A stretch of DNA of 13,900 nucleotides, taken from NCBI GenBank assembly GCA_018304445.1, contig JAGVWD010000019.1, forward strand, positions 1 through 13,900. Reading direction: 5' to 3'. The position numbers and the translations under genes are program-made. The stretch's first letter is position 1. Each line of letters begins with the position of its first letter. The stretch is from Candidatus Iainarchaeum sp. (GTDB lineage Archaea > Iainarchaeota > Iainarchaeia > Iainarchaeales > JAXPJC01). Below, piece by piece: positions 1 to 6,547 of this stretch. The notes under the pieces are model-generated. The model did not search any database. It worked only from the letters and a program-made list of their open reading frames with translations, and had not been told where the DNA came from.

Positions 1-429
1 TGCATGGGCATCAAGCAGTTTTAAATCTCTGGCATAATGAAGCCCCCTGTTTGCCTTATTCGGCCCATTTTCCATGCATACATTCATTCCAGAAGCATCT
101 ATGTGCTTATAACTCTTAACCAGCCAGGGATGGATTATGACAAATTTTGCATCTATCGCATCATAAAGCTTTGCAATTTTGCTGATTATGTTTTTAGTCC
201 TTGTGCTATTTGTGTAATGGTGCTTCATTGGCGCATGTATTGTATTGAACTCAAGCCCCTTAAGATAATCAATGCTTTTCCTGCTCAGCTTGCAGCTCAG
301 AAGCTCTTTCAAATAAACAAAACACAGCTCAACCCCATCAATTTTCTGCTTGGCGATGGTACTAATCACTCTATTCAGATTTCTATCAAGCCCCCACCAG
401 CACGCTGTTGAAACACATACTTTGCGCAT
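1..429 (-). CDS. TIM-barrel sugar phosphate isomerase/epimerase-like protein (AP endonuclease family 2 fold), C-terminus outside window
   Basis: Reading the minus strand from the ATG at 429 gives 143 codons without a stop to the window edge, so the gene is partial. The start [12 protein letters not shown] looks like a first TIM-barrel strand. Strand-end motifs follow at the spacing usual for xylose-isomerase-like/endonuclease IV-like barrels: IHAP with His65, VIIHPW with His100, and VCMENG with Glu120. In that superfamily such His/His/Glu residues bind metal. The family includes sugar isomerases, epimerases and AP endonucleases, and the visible part cannot separate them. The plus-strand reading frame over the same bases (37-411) has no protein-like features and is a shadow. 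The start lies head to head with the eL15 reading frame and leaves no room for a normal divergent promoter. Family call fairly sure; substrate unknown. Confidence 0.75.
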   Translation of the reverse strand, partial: MRKVCVSTACWWGLDRNLNRVISTIAKQKIDGVELCFVYLKELLSCKLSRKSIDYLKGLEFNTIHAPMKHHYTNSTRTKNIISKIAKLYDAIDAKFVIIHPWLVKSYKHIDASGMNVCMENGPNKANRGLHYARDLKLLDAHA

Positions 430-543
430 CCAAAACCCAACCTTTTAAAATCCACCTTTGAGAAGGAATACGCAAAGGAGAAGGGCTTTGCGGACATTTA
501 CAGGCAGCGCCTTATTGAGTTCAGGAAGGAGAAGGAAAGCGCC

Positions 544-990
544 GTGCGCGTTGAAAGGCCCACTAACCTCGCAAGGGCGCGCACTTTGGGATATAAGGCA
601 AAGCAGGGCTTTGTTGTTGTAAGGGTAAGGGTCAGGAAGGGCGGCGGGGTATTCCACAGGCCTGCAAAGGGAAGGCGCCCAAAAAGAATGGGCGTTACAA
701 AGCTTACGCGCAATATTTCAATCCAGACGATTGCTGAGCAGCGCGCCTCGGAAAAATACCCAAACCTTGAAGTCCTTAATTCCTATTGGGTTGGGGAAGA
801 CGGAAGGAAGAAATATTACGAAATAATAATGGTTGACACAAGCAATCCCTCAATCCTTGCAGACAAGGACATAAACTGGATATGCAAGAGCACCCAGCGC
901 GGCAGGGTTGAGCGCGGATTGACAAGCTCGGCAAAGAAAGCGCGAGGGCTCCGCAACAAGGGAAGGGGCGCGGAGAAAGCGAGCCGATAA
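544..990 (+). CDS. rpl15e: 50S ribosomal protein L15e (eL15); 5' end lacks a start codon
   Basis: Structural protein of the archaeal large ribosomal subunit. The conserved core is clear: [20 protein letters not shown], then a basic [10 protein letters not shown] stretch, the RPKRMGV motif, YWVGEDG and a C-terminal [17 protein letters not shown] motif. The coordinates begin at a GTG at 544, the first possible start in frame, but eL15-like sequence continues upstream in the same frame. From about 439 it reads [15 protein letters not shown], then [13 protein letters not shown], matching the usual N-terminal helix before the ERPT motif. The frame is open from 412 (stop TGA at 409-411) but holds no ATG, GTG or TTG before 544. 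The true start expected near 430-440 is therefore missing, through a rearrangement, an assembly join or an unusual start. The gene ends 3 bp from the convergent antitoxin gene. Identity is sure; the start is not. Confidence 0.9.
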   Translation: MRVERPTNLARARTLGYKAKQGFVVVRVRVRKGGGVFHRPAKGRRPKRMGVTKLTRNISIQTIAEQRASEKYPNLEVLNSYWVGEDGRKKYYEIIMVDTSNPSILADKDINWICKSTQRGRVERGLTSSAKKARGLRNKGRGAEKASR

Positions 991-993
991 CGG

Positions 994-1338
994 CTATTCA
1001 ACAACTAATTTTATCGCGTTTTTCTCCTTCATCAATAAAGCGGTTTTTCCCGGTGCAATGTGAAATGCCTTTGCAAGCGCCTTTGGAATCCTCAGCGCAA
1101 CAGAATTCCCCCATTTTGAAAATTTCGCCTTCCCCCATTTTGAAAATTTCGCCTTTTCAGCCCTTCTGAGCGCGCGCTCCTTCTCTGCAACCTCGTGCAG
1201 CTGTCCCATATCAAGGAATTCATCCTTGCACTTTGGGCAGTGCCAGTATTTATATTCAAGTAAATCTTTGCCACTGACATCAGCTCTTTCAAGCAGCTCA
1301 ATATTGCATTTATGGCATTTCATATTCATCTTTTCCAT
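994..1338 (-). CDS. Zinc-ribbon plus AbrB/MazE-type DNA-binding protein, probable antitoxin
   Basis: Two-domain protein of 114 residues. The N-terminus has a CxxC...CxxC zinc ribbon (Cys8, Cys11, Cys34, Cys37), like YgiT/MqsA-type zinc fingers paired with toxins. The C-terminus is a SpoVT/AbrB/MazE-type swapped-hairpin domain (KWGNSVALRIPKAL, residues 75-88), which in antitoxins binds operator DNA and represses its own operon. Residues 62-69 and 70-77 are an exact repeat of KAKFSKWG, encoded by a perfect 24-bp tandem duplication covering the linker and first strand of the AbrB domain. The toxin-like gene just upstream would end in TGA at 1328-1326, overlapping an in-frame ATG at 1329, so ATG 1329 (111 residues) may be the real start. 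The antitoxin role is inferred from domains and pairing. Whether the duplicated form still folds is unknown. Confidence 0.75.
   Translation of the reverse strand: MEKMNMKCHKCNIELLERADVSGKDLLEYKYWHCPKCKDEFLDMGQLHEVAEKERALRRAEKAKFSKWGKAKFSKWGNSVALRIPKALAKAFHIAPGKTALLMKEKNAIKLVVE
1106..1153 (-). repeat. Perfect 24-bp tandem duplication inside the antitoxin gene
   Basis: Bases 1106-1129 and 1130-1153 are identical 24-mers. The duplication keeps the frame and adds eight residues (KAKFSKWG) between the zinc ribbon and the AbrB domain. The lack of any difference between copies suggests a recent event such as replication slippage, or an assembly artefact. Confidence 0.95.
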
Positions 1339-1573
1339 TCAATTGTTACAATCTTGATGCAATCCCTTTCAATTTCATCCACACAAACAATCTTTCCCCG
1401 CCTGTATTCTTTTATAAATTTCATCCTGTTCTTTCCAAATCTTTTTATCTTCCCCCATTTATTGTAGCTTCAATCATGTCCCTTGATATTCCCCTGTTGG
1501 TTGCGCGCGCATAGGCGTGCCTTGTTATCTCAATTTTCTTTCCGAACCTGAAAAGATATCCTAAGATATACAT
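1326..1573 (-). pseudogene. DUF4258-like toxin gene interrupted by one frameshift
   Basis: From ATG 1573 the minus strand encodes 42 residues containing EITRHAYARATNRGIS and DMIEATINGG, then stops at TAA 1447-1445. The protein continues in the -1 frame as IKRFGKNRMKFIKEY, KIVCVDEIERD and CIKIVTIEWKR, ending at TGA 1328-1326. Joined, the frames give about 82 residues with the DUF4258 pattern: an N-terminal TrHAxxRxxxRGIS motif, a central GK/R strand and a C-terminal IVT strand. DUF4258 proteins are small RelE-like toxin candidates often found before a YgiT-type zinc-finger antitoxin, the order seen here on the minus strand. The joined frame would overlap the antitoxin ATG at 1329 as ATGA. The break lies beside a run of five Gs. 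One lost G would explain it, as could a sequencing error; recoding is less likely. Family call is by pattern only. Confidence 0.65.
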
Positions 1574-1709
1574 GTATATCAAAGTCCTTTTAATACTTAC
1601 ACAAAATCTTGCCACAAACAAATTATAAATATATCGTCAATTGCCGTATAGTAATATAACAGGCATTCCGCAGATTTTGCCTTCAGGCGACCGAATAAAA
1701 CGCAATTGT

Positions 1710-1718
1710 TTTTTATAC
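1710..1718 (+). promoter_or_regulatory. Putative TATA box for the 1740-4879 gene cluster
   Basis: The sequence TTTTTATAC lies about 25 bases before the GTG at 1740, the spacing expected of an archaeal TATA box driving a leaderless or very short-leader transcript. The remaining gap (1574-1709) is AT-rich, has further TATA-like strings such as ATTATAAATATA near 1622-1633, and shows no RNA gene. Confidence 0.4.
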
Positions 1719-1739
1719 TGTTTAATTTACTAATTATCT

Positions 1740-2369
1740 GTGGGCGGTATGAAAGTAACATTTTGGAAGGGAATTGCGCGCAAATTCAAGCCTGCTGCAA
1801 AAACACCTCGCGGAAAACAGCTTTCACAGATGTCCCTTGGGAAAAGGATTTCGCGCATGTTTGACTTTATTGAATTGAAGGGTTTAAAGGCAGGCTTTGA
1901 GGGGGAAGTTAAAATCCTAGGGGGCGGAATTAAGCTAAAGAAAATTAAGCTCGATGCAGAGTCTATGGTGAGGATTGCAAATGCGCTTCAGAACTCTGGC
2001 CACACTGCGCAAATGAAAGTAGCAAATTATTTTATTAAGAGGCACTTTTTAAATTATTTCAAAGAGAAACTCCATGACAAGGGGCAAATAGCAGTATTAG
2101 AGCGCCTGATTGACACATACAGGGAAACTAGCGCAACAATGATTAAAGATGCATTTGGCGGAAAGGCTAATGCAATAAATGAACTTCAGAAAATCATAGC
2201 TGAGAGAGTAAAAATAACGGAGAAAATAGAAGCAGCAAGGCCCTTTAGCCCGGCACACGAAGGGGTTAAAGGCGCCTTGGTCGGACATTTATTTAACACA
2301 GCATTGGGCGGCATGACACGCAAGGTAGACCTGATGATAGATGAGTTGCAACGGGAGAAAGGCAAATGA
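1740..2369 (+). CDS. Uncharacterised lysine-rich protein translationally linked to rnp3
   Basis: I do not recognise this 209-residue protein. It has a basic N-terminus (KGIARKFKPAAKTPRGKQ), a short glycine-rich stretch (VKILGGGIKLKKIKL, near residues 60-74), and a long, probably helical remainder rich in Lys, Glu, Ala and Ile. There is no signal peptide, clear membrane segment or Cys/His metal cluster. The start is either GTG 1740, which suits the TATA-like box at 1710-1718 as a leaderless start, or ATG 1749, which would drop three residues. The stop overlaps the rnp3 start as ATGA (2366-2369), so the two are probably translated from one mRNA. The basic character and RNase P partner would fit an RNA-related role, but that is inference from position only. 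Confidence 0.75.
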   Translation: MGGMKVTFWKGIARKFKPAAKTPRGKQLSQMSLGKRISRMFDFIELKGLKAGFEGEVKILGGGIKLKKIKLDAESMVRIANALQNSGHTAQMKVANYFIKRHFLNYFKEKLHDKGQIAVLERLIDTYRETSATMIKDAFGGKANAINELQKIIAERVKITEKIEAARPFSPAHEGVKGALVGHLFNTALGGMTRKVDLMIDELQREKGK

Positions 2370-2995
2370 TTCTCGACCTGGTTTTTTATTCTGACTTGCA
2401 GTCGCTTAAGCGCAATGCGAAGCTTCTGGGAATTGATGCAATAATAATTGCGCAGAACTTCAGATCGCAAAGGGACATTGATGCGCTGCGCGCGGAGATA
2501 AAAAAATCAAAATTCCCCTTTTATATATGCCATCTGCTCGGGGAGCCGAACCAGAATGATGCGAAATTGTTCAGTGGAAAGGCTGATTTCATTGCAGTTC
2601 TTGGCGGCAGCGCAAATATGAACAAATTCGCTGTTTCAAGCAATTTTGTTGATTTCCTTATCGCCCCCGCGGGCTATGGAAAGAATGAATTTGACACTGC
2701 AATCGCGCAGATTGCCTCCGACAACCAGAAGCCCATTGCAATCCCCTTTGCGCAGTTCCTGAACTGCAGTAGCTTCCAGCGGAGCATGCTTTTCAAGAAT
2801 TATTTTTTTGCTGTTAAAATAATGAAGAAATTCAGGATAAATGCATTGTTTTTCAGCGGGGCGAAAAAGGAAAGCGAACTGCGCGCACCGCTTAATTTGG
2901 AATCATTTGCCTGCCTGCTTGGCTTCAGCAAAGAACAAGGGGAACGCTTCATTGAAAGATATGCCGAAACAATTCTGCAGAAAGTGGGAAAATGA
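2366..2995 (+). CDS. rnp3: Ribonuclease P protein component 3 (Rpp30/p30 family)
   Basis: Protein subunit of archaeal RNase P, which removes the 5' leader of pre-tRNA. In known systems Rpp30 pairs with Pop5 (Rnp2) and supports the catalytic RNA. The 209 residues fit the family length and its TIM-barrel-like layout: an opening MILDLVFYSD strand, GIDAIIIAQNF, a central DFIAVLGGS strand, ALFFSGAK, and the late motif LRAPLNLESFACLLGFS, matching the family's R-(S/A)-P-x-D/N-L end. It overlaps the upstream unknown gene by ATGA at 2366 and the downstream HD gene by ATGA at 2992. Its partner gene rnp2 is in this window at 6707-7078, separated by accessory genes, though the two are often close in archaea. 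Identification rests on motif and context. Confidence 0.8.
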   Translation: MILDLVFYSDLQSLKRNAKLLGIDAIIIAQNFRSQRDIDALRAEIKKSKFPFYICHLLGEPNQNDAKLFSGKADFIAVLGGSANMNKFAVSSNFVDFLIAPAGYGKNEFDTAIAQIASDNQKPIAIPFAQFLNCSSFQRSMLFKNYFFAVKIMKKFRINALFFSGAKKESELRAPLNLESFACLLGFSKEQGERFIERYAETILQKVGK

Positions 2996-3543
2996 ATTCT
3001 GAAAAGGCGCTTATTGAATTTTTCCAGAATGCAGGGAAACTGAAGAACATAAAGCGCACGGGCTGGAAGTTGATGGGAATAAAAAACCCCGAAAGCGTGG
3101 CAGAGCACTCCTTCAGGCTCGCGGTTATGGCATTTGCGCTTGCCCCCCGATTCGGGCTTGATGCGGAAAAATGCGCGGTTCTTGCGCTCATCCATGACCT
3201 GCCTGAAGCCTATACTGGTGATATTTCACATGCCGGCGTTCCGGGCAAACAGCAGATTGCAAATGAAAATAAGGCAATGAAAAAGCTCATTGCAAAATTG
3301 GAGCCAAAAACAAAGAACGGAATTTTGAAATTGTGGAATGAATTTATAGATGAAAAAAGCAGGGAAGCGGAATTAATTCAGCAGCTTGACAAGCTTGAGA
3401 TGGCGCTGCAGGCATTTTACTATGAGAAAAAGAAATTTACGCGCAGAAGCCTGCAGGTATTCTTTGATGATGCAAACCTGCAGATAACGGACAAAAGGCT
3501 GCTTAAAATGCTGCATGCGCTGAATGACATGCGGAGCAGATGA
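2992..3543 (+). CDS. HD-domain phosphohydrolase, HDDC2/YfbR (5'-deoxynucleotidase)-like
   Basis: Metal-dependent HD phosphohydrolase of 183 residues. The HD ligands are visible: His39 in ESVAEHS, His68-Asp69 in LIHDLPEAYTGD, and Asp133 in LDKLEMALQA. The opening LKNIKRTGW, the GD after the HD pair, and the late LW-NEF, EA and DKLEM elements are typical of the HDDC2/YfbR group, whose studied members remove the 5' phosphate from deoxyribonucleoside monophosphates. That activity is inferred from family membership. The ATG overlaps the rnp3 stop (ATGA), and the stop is one base before the chosen start of the DUF362 gene, so all appear to share a transcript. A link to RNA or nucleotide turnover is plausible, but operon membership alone does not prove it. 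Confidence 0.82.
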   Translation: MNSEKALIEFFQNAGKLKNIKRTGWKLMGIKNPESVAEHSFRLAVMAFALAPRFGLDAEKCAVLALIHDLPEAYTGDISHAGVPGKQQIANENKAMKKLIAKLEPKTKNGILKLWNEFIDEKSREAELIQQLDKLEMALQAFYYEKKKFTRRSLQVFFDDANLQITDKRLLKMLHALNDMRSR

Positions 3544-3544
3544 A

Positions 3545-4567
3545 ATGGCATCAAAAGTTTATCTTGTGAAGGAGCCTTTCCTCACAAACCTTGAAATTGC
3601 GCTGGATAAATTCGGGCTGAAGAGGCGCTTTTCAGGAAAATCAGCCGCAGTAAAGGCCCATATGGGCGAATACGAAAACCTCAATTACATAAGGCCCGCG
3701 CTTCTGGGGAAGGTTGTTGAAATTCTGCTTTCTGCAAAAGCAAAGCCCTTTGTTTTTGATTCCCCCACTTCATATCACAGAAGGCGCCATACTGTAAATG
3801 ATTATTTTGACACTGCAAGGCGCAACGGCTTCACAAAGGAGACAATAGGCTGCGAAATTAAGATAAGCGATGAGGCGCTTAATGAAAAAGGCACAATCCT
3901 CAGGCGCGTTGGTGTGTGCAGGGACATTGCAAATGCTGAAGCAATGATTGTACTGAGCCACGGGAAAGGCCATGTGTGCGGCGCGTATGGCGGGGCAATA
4001 AAGAATTTGGGGATGGGCGCTGTTGATATTGCAACAAAAGATGCAATACATGAGAATGCCGCTCCACTTATCGACAGGGAAAAATGCACCGGCTGCGCGG
4101 CCTGCATTGAGGTCTGCCATCCGAAGGCGAATTCCCTGAAAAACAAAAAGATTTCAATTGATTATGGCAAGTGCTGGGGCTGCGACAGATGCGTAAAGGC
4201 ATGCAAGTATGGCGCGCTAAAACCGAAAATTGCATTTTTCAATTATTTGCTTGCTGATAGCGCGGGCGCGGTGCTGAGGAAATTCCAAAAAGAAAATGTG
4301 CTTTATGTCACAATGCTCATGAGCATTGCACCGAGATGCGACTGCAATCCGCGCAGCGGAATGAGCGCAATGCAGGATATTGGGATTCTTGTAAGCAATG
4401 ACATTTGCGCAATTGATTGCGCCGCAATTGACTTGATAAATAAAACATTTGGGAAGGACTGGTTTGAGAGCCTGAAATACCGCAATCCGAAAGAGCAGAC
4501 TGAAATGATTGAAAAATTTGGCTTGGGAAACAGCAAATACAAATTGGAGGGAATAGGAGGCGGCTGA
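3545..4567 (+). CDS. DUF362 domain protein with two 4Fe-4S ferredoxin motifs
   Basis: Predicted cytoplasmic iron-sulfur protein of 340 residues. The N-terminal half matches the DUF362 fold (VKAHMGEYENLNYIRP, LLGKVVEIL, FDSPT, LSHGKGHVCGAYGGAIKNLG). A bacterial-type ferredoxin insert follows with two clusters: Cys181, 184, 187, 191 in CTGCAACIEVCHP, and Cys210, 213, 216, 220 in CWGCDRCVKACKYG. The domain then resumes with more Cys (PRCDCNPRSG, NDICAIDC). No enzymatic role is established for this family; electron transfer is inferred from the clusters. I chose ATG 3545, one base after the HD gene's stop, with a purine-rich GGAGCAGATGAA before it. ATG 3524 would add seven residues and overlap the HD gene by 20 bases. 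The next gene starts directly at its stop codon. Confidence 0.85.
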   Translation: MASKVYLVKEPFLTNLEIALDKFGLKRRFSGKSAAVKAHMGEYENLNYIRPALLGKVVEILLSAKAKPFVFDSPTSYHRRRHTVNDYFDTARRNGFTKETIGCEIKISDEALNEKGTILRRVGVCRDIANAEAMIVLSHGKGHVCGAYGGAIKNLGMGAVDIATKDAIHENAAPLIDREKCTGCAACIEVCHPKANSLKNKKISIDYGKCWGCDRCVKACKYGALKPKIAFFNYLLADSAGAVLRKFQKENVLYVTMLMSIAPRCDCNPRSGMSAMQDIGILVSNDICAIDCAAIDLINKTFGKDWFESLKYRNPKEQTEMIEKFGLGNSKYKLEGIGGG

Positions 4568-4879
4568 ATGCAGAAGAAAAATGCAGAAAAATATCCTGAA
4601 GAGGTTATTACGCATGACAGGAAGGGCAATCCTGAAGTTAGAACGCTGCTTGATAAAGGGCAATTTGTGCGCTATCATTATGCGAATCCAAAAACAGGAA
4701 GGCTTCTTGAAAAAGGCAAATTTACAATACTGCTGAAGAATGAAAGGGGCGAGCTAATACACTTTTACGCAATCCCAATGCAGCAGGGAAAGCGCTATCT
4801 GCTGATTGAAGTGCGGGAAAAAGTCATTGAGAGAAAAGTTTGGGATGCGCGGAAGAAGAAAGCGGTTGAACTGTGGTAA
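4568..4879 (+). CDS. Uncharacterised 103-residue protein, last gene of the rnp3 cluster
   Basis: I do not recognise this protein. It is highly charged, with no membrane segment, signal peptide or Cys/His motif. Alternating patterns such as FVRYHYANP, KFTILLKNERGELIHFYAIP and RYLLIEVREKVIERKVW suggest a small beta-rich fold, possibly a barrel. The ATG follows immediately after the TGA of the DUF362 gene, and the AATAGGAGGCGGCTGA just upstream contains a strong AGGAGG ribosome binding site, so real translation is likely. It is probably co-transcribed with the upstream four genes. Function unknown; a partner role with the DUF362 iron-sulfur protein is possible from adjacency alone. Confidence 0.75.
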   Translation: MQKKNAEKYPEEVITHDRKGNPEVRTLLDKGQFVRYHYANPKTGRLLEKGKFTILLKNERGELIHFYAIPMQQGKRYLLIEVREKVIERKVWDARKKKAVELW

Positions 4880-4955
4880 AACAGATTATAAAAAAGAAAG
4901 AGAATTAGGCTGTCAACCGAGAAACCACGTCAATAATATTATTGCAGCAACTTAC

Positions 4956-4962
4956 TTATAAT
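4956..4962 (+). promoter_or_regulatory. TATA box for the HDIG gene, leaderless-type spacing
   Basis: TTATAAT is centred about 26 bases before the ATG at 4985, so transcription would begin at or near the start codon. No ribosome binding site precedes that ATG; the bases just before it are a T-run. The 105-bp gap from 4880 holds nothing else I can name. Confidence 0.55.
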
Positions 4963-4984
4963 CCTTTCTGACTTACTGTTTTTT

Positions 4985-5527
4985 ATGAAGCTTCCCACGC
5001 GCAGGGAATGCATTGCGCTTCTCAAAAAGCACGGAACCCCCGGGCACATAATAGCGCACAGCATCGTCACAGAAAAGGTATGCGTGCATCTTGGCAAGAA
5101 ATTGAAAGCGCAAGGCATAAAAATAAATTTGCAATTGCTGAGCAGGGCGGGCCTGCTTCACGACATTGCGAAATTCAAGACCCTGCACAAGGATGTGAAG
5201 CACGGAATCGAAGGGGAAAGAATCCTGAATGAGCTTGGCTTCAGGGAAATTGCGCGCATTACAAAAAACCACGGGCTCGGCAGGATCTTTGCTGAAGGCG
5301 CCCTTCAGAACTGGGAGGACAAGATAGTTTATTATGCGGACAAGAGGGTTACGCACGACAAGATTGTAAGCTTGGATGAGAGATTCGAATATTTGAGAAA
5401 GCGCTATGGGTGCATAAGCGAGGATGCAATGCGCAGCATCAATGCCGCATATCCCTTTGTGAAAAGATTGGAAAAAGAGATATTCAACAAGGCAAAATGC
5501 GATATTTCGCTCAAAGAGCTGATGTAA
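4985..5527 (+). CDS. HDIG-type HD-domain phosphohydrolase
   Basis: 180-residue HD-superfamily protein, distinct from the HDDC2-like one upstream. The pattern is His25 (IIAHSIVTEKV), His59-Asp60 (AGLLHDIAKFKT), His73 (KHGIEGERIL), His96 (NHGLG) and Asp119 (YYADKRVTHDKIVSL). This is the arrangement of short archaeal HDIG proteins, often of unknown substrate, possibly nucleotide, cyclic-nucleotide or RNA-end phosphoesters. Family length is right and no other domain is attached. The start is ATG 4985 because of the leaderless-type TATA box. The stop is 3 bp before the EamA permease start, so the two probably share an mRNA. Metal-dependent hydrolase is well supported; the substrate is not. Confidence 0.85.
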   Translation: MKLPTRRECIALLKKHGTPGHIIAHSIVTEKVCVHLGKKLKAQGIKINLQLLSRAGLLHDIAKFKTLHKDVKHGIEGERILNELGFREIARITKNHGLGRIFAEGALQNWEDKIVYYADKRVTHDKIVSLDERFEYLRKRYGCISEDAMRSINAAYPFVKRLEKEIFNKAKCDISLKELM

Positions 5528-5530
5528 TTC

Positions 5531-6445
5531 ATGGAAGCATTCATGATTGCGGCGCTGGTTGCGGCATTATTTTTCACATTTTCCTCATTCCTTGACAAAT
5601 ACATCCTATCGCACAAGCTGCAGAGCGCGGATGCCTATTTCATACTGCAGGGGATTGTTTCATTCCTGCTGTATCCGATTCTGTTGCTTTTTTTCAGTGG
5701 AATTTCAATCCCTGATGCAGATGCGTGGCTTTTCATCGCGCTTTCAGGCATAACCGCTGCGCTTGGGCTCATAATATACTACAGGCTTATGGGCAGCGCG
5801 GATTATTCCGCAGTTTCGCCGCTGATGCAGGCGAGAATACTTTTCACTATCCCATTGAGCTATTTTTTCCTGCAGGAATTTTACGGCTTTGAGGTTCTGG
5901 CATTCATGCTTGCTATTTTTGCAGGCTCAGTGCTTATTACTGTGGATGAGAAAAGTAGCCTCCGCACAATAATCTCAAAAAACCGCGTGCTTGCAACAGG
6001 GCTGCTGATATGCCTCATCTGGGCATTTGCAAACCTGCTGAGCAAGCCAGTTCTGCAAACGCTCAGCGCGGAAAATTTCATTTTCTGGAGGAATGTTTTT
6101 TCATTTGCTGTTGTTATTGCCCTGCTGCCCGTTCTGCTCAAGGGCAGGGCAAGGGCTGTATTGGCGCAGGACTCAAGGAAGGCGCTTCCATACATAATCC
6201 TGCTTTTGTTAGTTGCATTTGCGGGAATGCAGTTCATGTTCTACGCGATGAAATATTCGGTTTCCATAACCGAATCGCTGCTGGGGATAATTGGCCTTAT
6301 TGCAGTTGCGCTTGCCTTCCTGCTCTCAAGGATAAACCCGGAAATAATTGCGGAAAAGCACTCTGCAAAAATATATGCAATCCGCGCGCTCGGCGCGCTT
6401 CTGATACTGGTAGGGATTTTTAACATCTTGGGCGCAAAAATATGA
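5531..6445 (+). CDS. EamA/DMT-family membrane transporter
   Basis: Integral membrane protein of 304 residues with about ten hydrophobic segments arranged as two five-helix halves, the layout of drug/metabolite transporters. Visible features are an opening helix (AALVAALFFTFSSFLDKYIL), the YYRLMGSADYSAVSPLMQ and IPLSYFFLQEF segments of the first EamA repeat, and the matching FYAMKYSVSITESLLGIIGL in the second. Substrates vary across the family (metabolites, amino acids, drugs) and none can be named here. It starts 3 bp after the HDIG gene. Its stop TGA overlaps an ATG that opens only a 25-codon frame, which I do not count as a gene. Confidence 0.85.
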   Translation: MEAFMIAALVAALFFTFSSFLDKYILSHKLQSADAYFILQGIVSFLLYPILLLFFSGISIPDADAWLFIALSGITAALGLIIYYRLMGSADYSAVSPLMQARILFTIPLSYFFLQEFYGFEVLAFMLAIFAGSVLITVDEKSSLRTIISKNRVLATGLLICLIWAFANLLSKPVLQTLSAENFIFWRNVFSFAVVIALLPVLLKGRARAVLAQDSRKALPYIILLLLVAFAGMQFMFYAMKYSVSITESLLGIIGLIAVALAFLLSRINPEIIAEKHSAKIYAIRALGALLILVGIFNILGAKI

Positions 6446-6485
6446 GCATGCAATACGCTGACAGGGTTTGCGGAGCGCGGAAGAC

Positions 6486-6492
6486 TTTAAAA
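6486..6492 (+). promoter_or_regulatory. Putative TATA box upstream of the small basic gene and rnp2
   Basis: TTTAAAA in the 102-bp gap after the EamA gene would place transcription start near 6515, giving a leader of roughly 33 bases before the ATG at 6548. GGGCGG just upstream of that ATG is only a weak ribosome binding site. Confidence 0.35.
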
Positions 6493-6547
6493 GAAGAGTT
6501 GAGAAAGGATATTATGTAAAGATAACTAAGGCCTAGGGCGGATCAAA

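Noticed and set aside
37..411. 124-codon plus-strand open frame
   Set aside because: Its product resembles no family and lies opposite the continuous TIM-barrel frame on the minus strand, which has recognisable motifs.
1445..1460. Programmed -1 frameshift in the toxin-like gene
   Set aside because: The G-run lacks a classic X-XXY-YYZ slippery heptamer in the right phase and I saw no following stem-loop. A one-base deletion or sequencing error is simpler, though not excluded.
1574..1739. Possible small RNA or tRNA in the AT-rich gap before the rnp3 cluster
   Set aside because: I saw no tRNA arms, box C/D or H/ACA-like elements, or strong stem. It is best explained as promoter DNA with several TATA-like strings.
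6442..6519. 25-residue frame starting in an ATGA overlap with the EamA stop
   Set aside because: Too short and featureless to support as a gene. A TATA-like box for the next gene lies within it, suggesting non-coding spacer.
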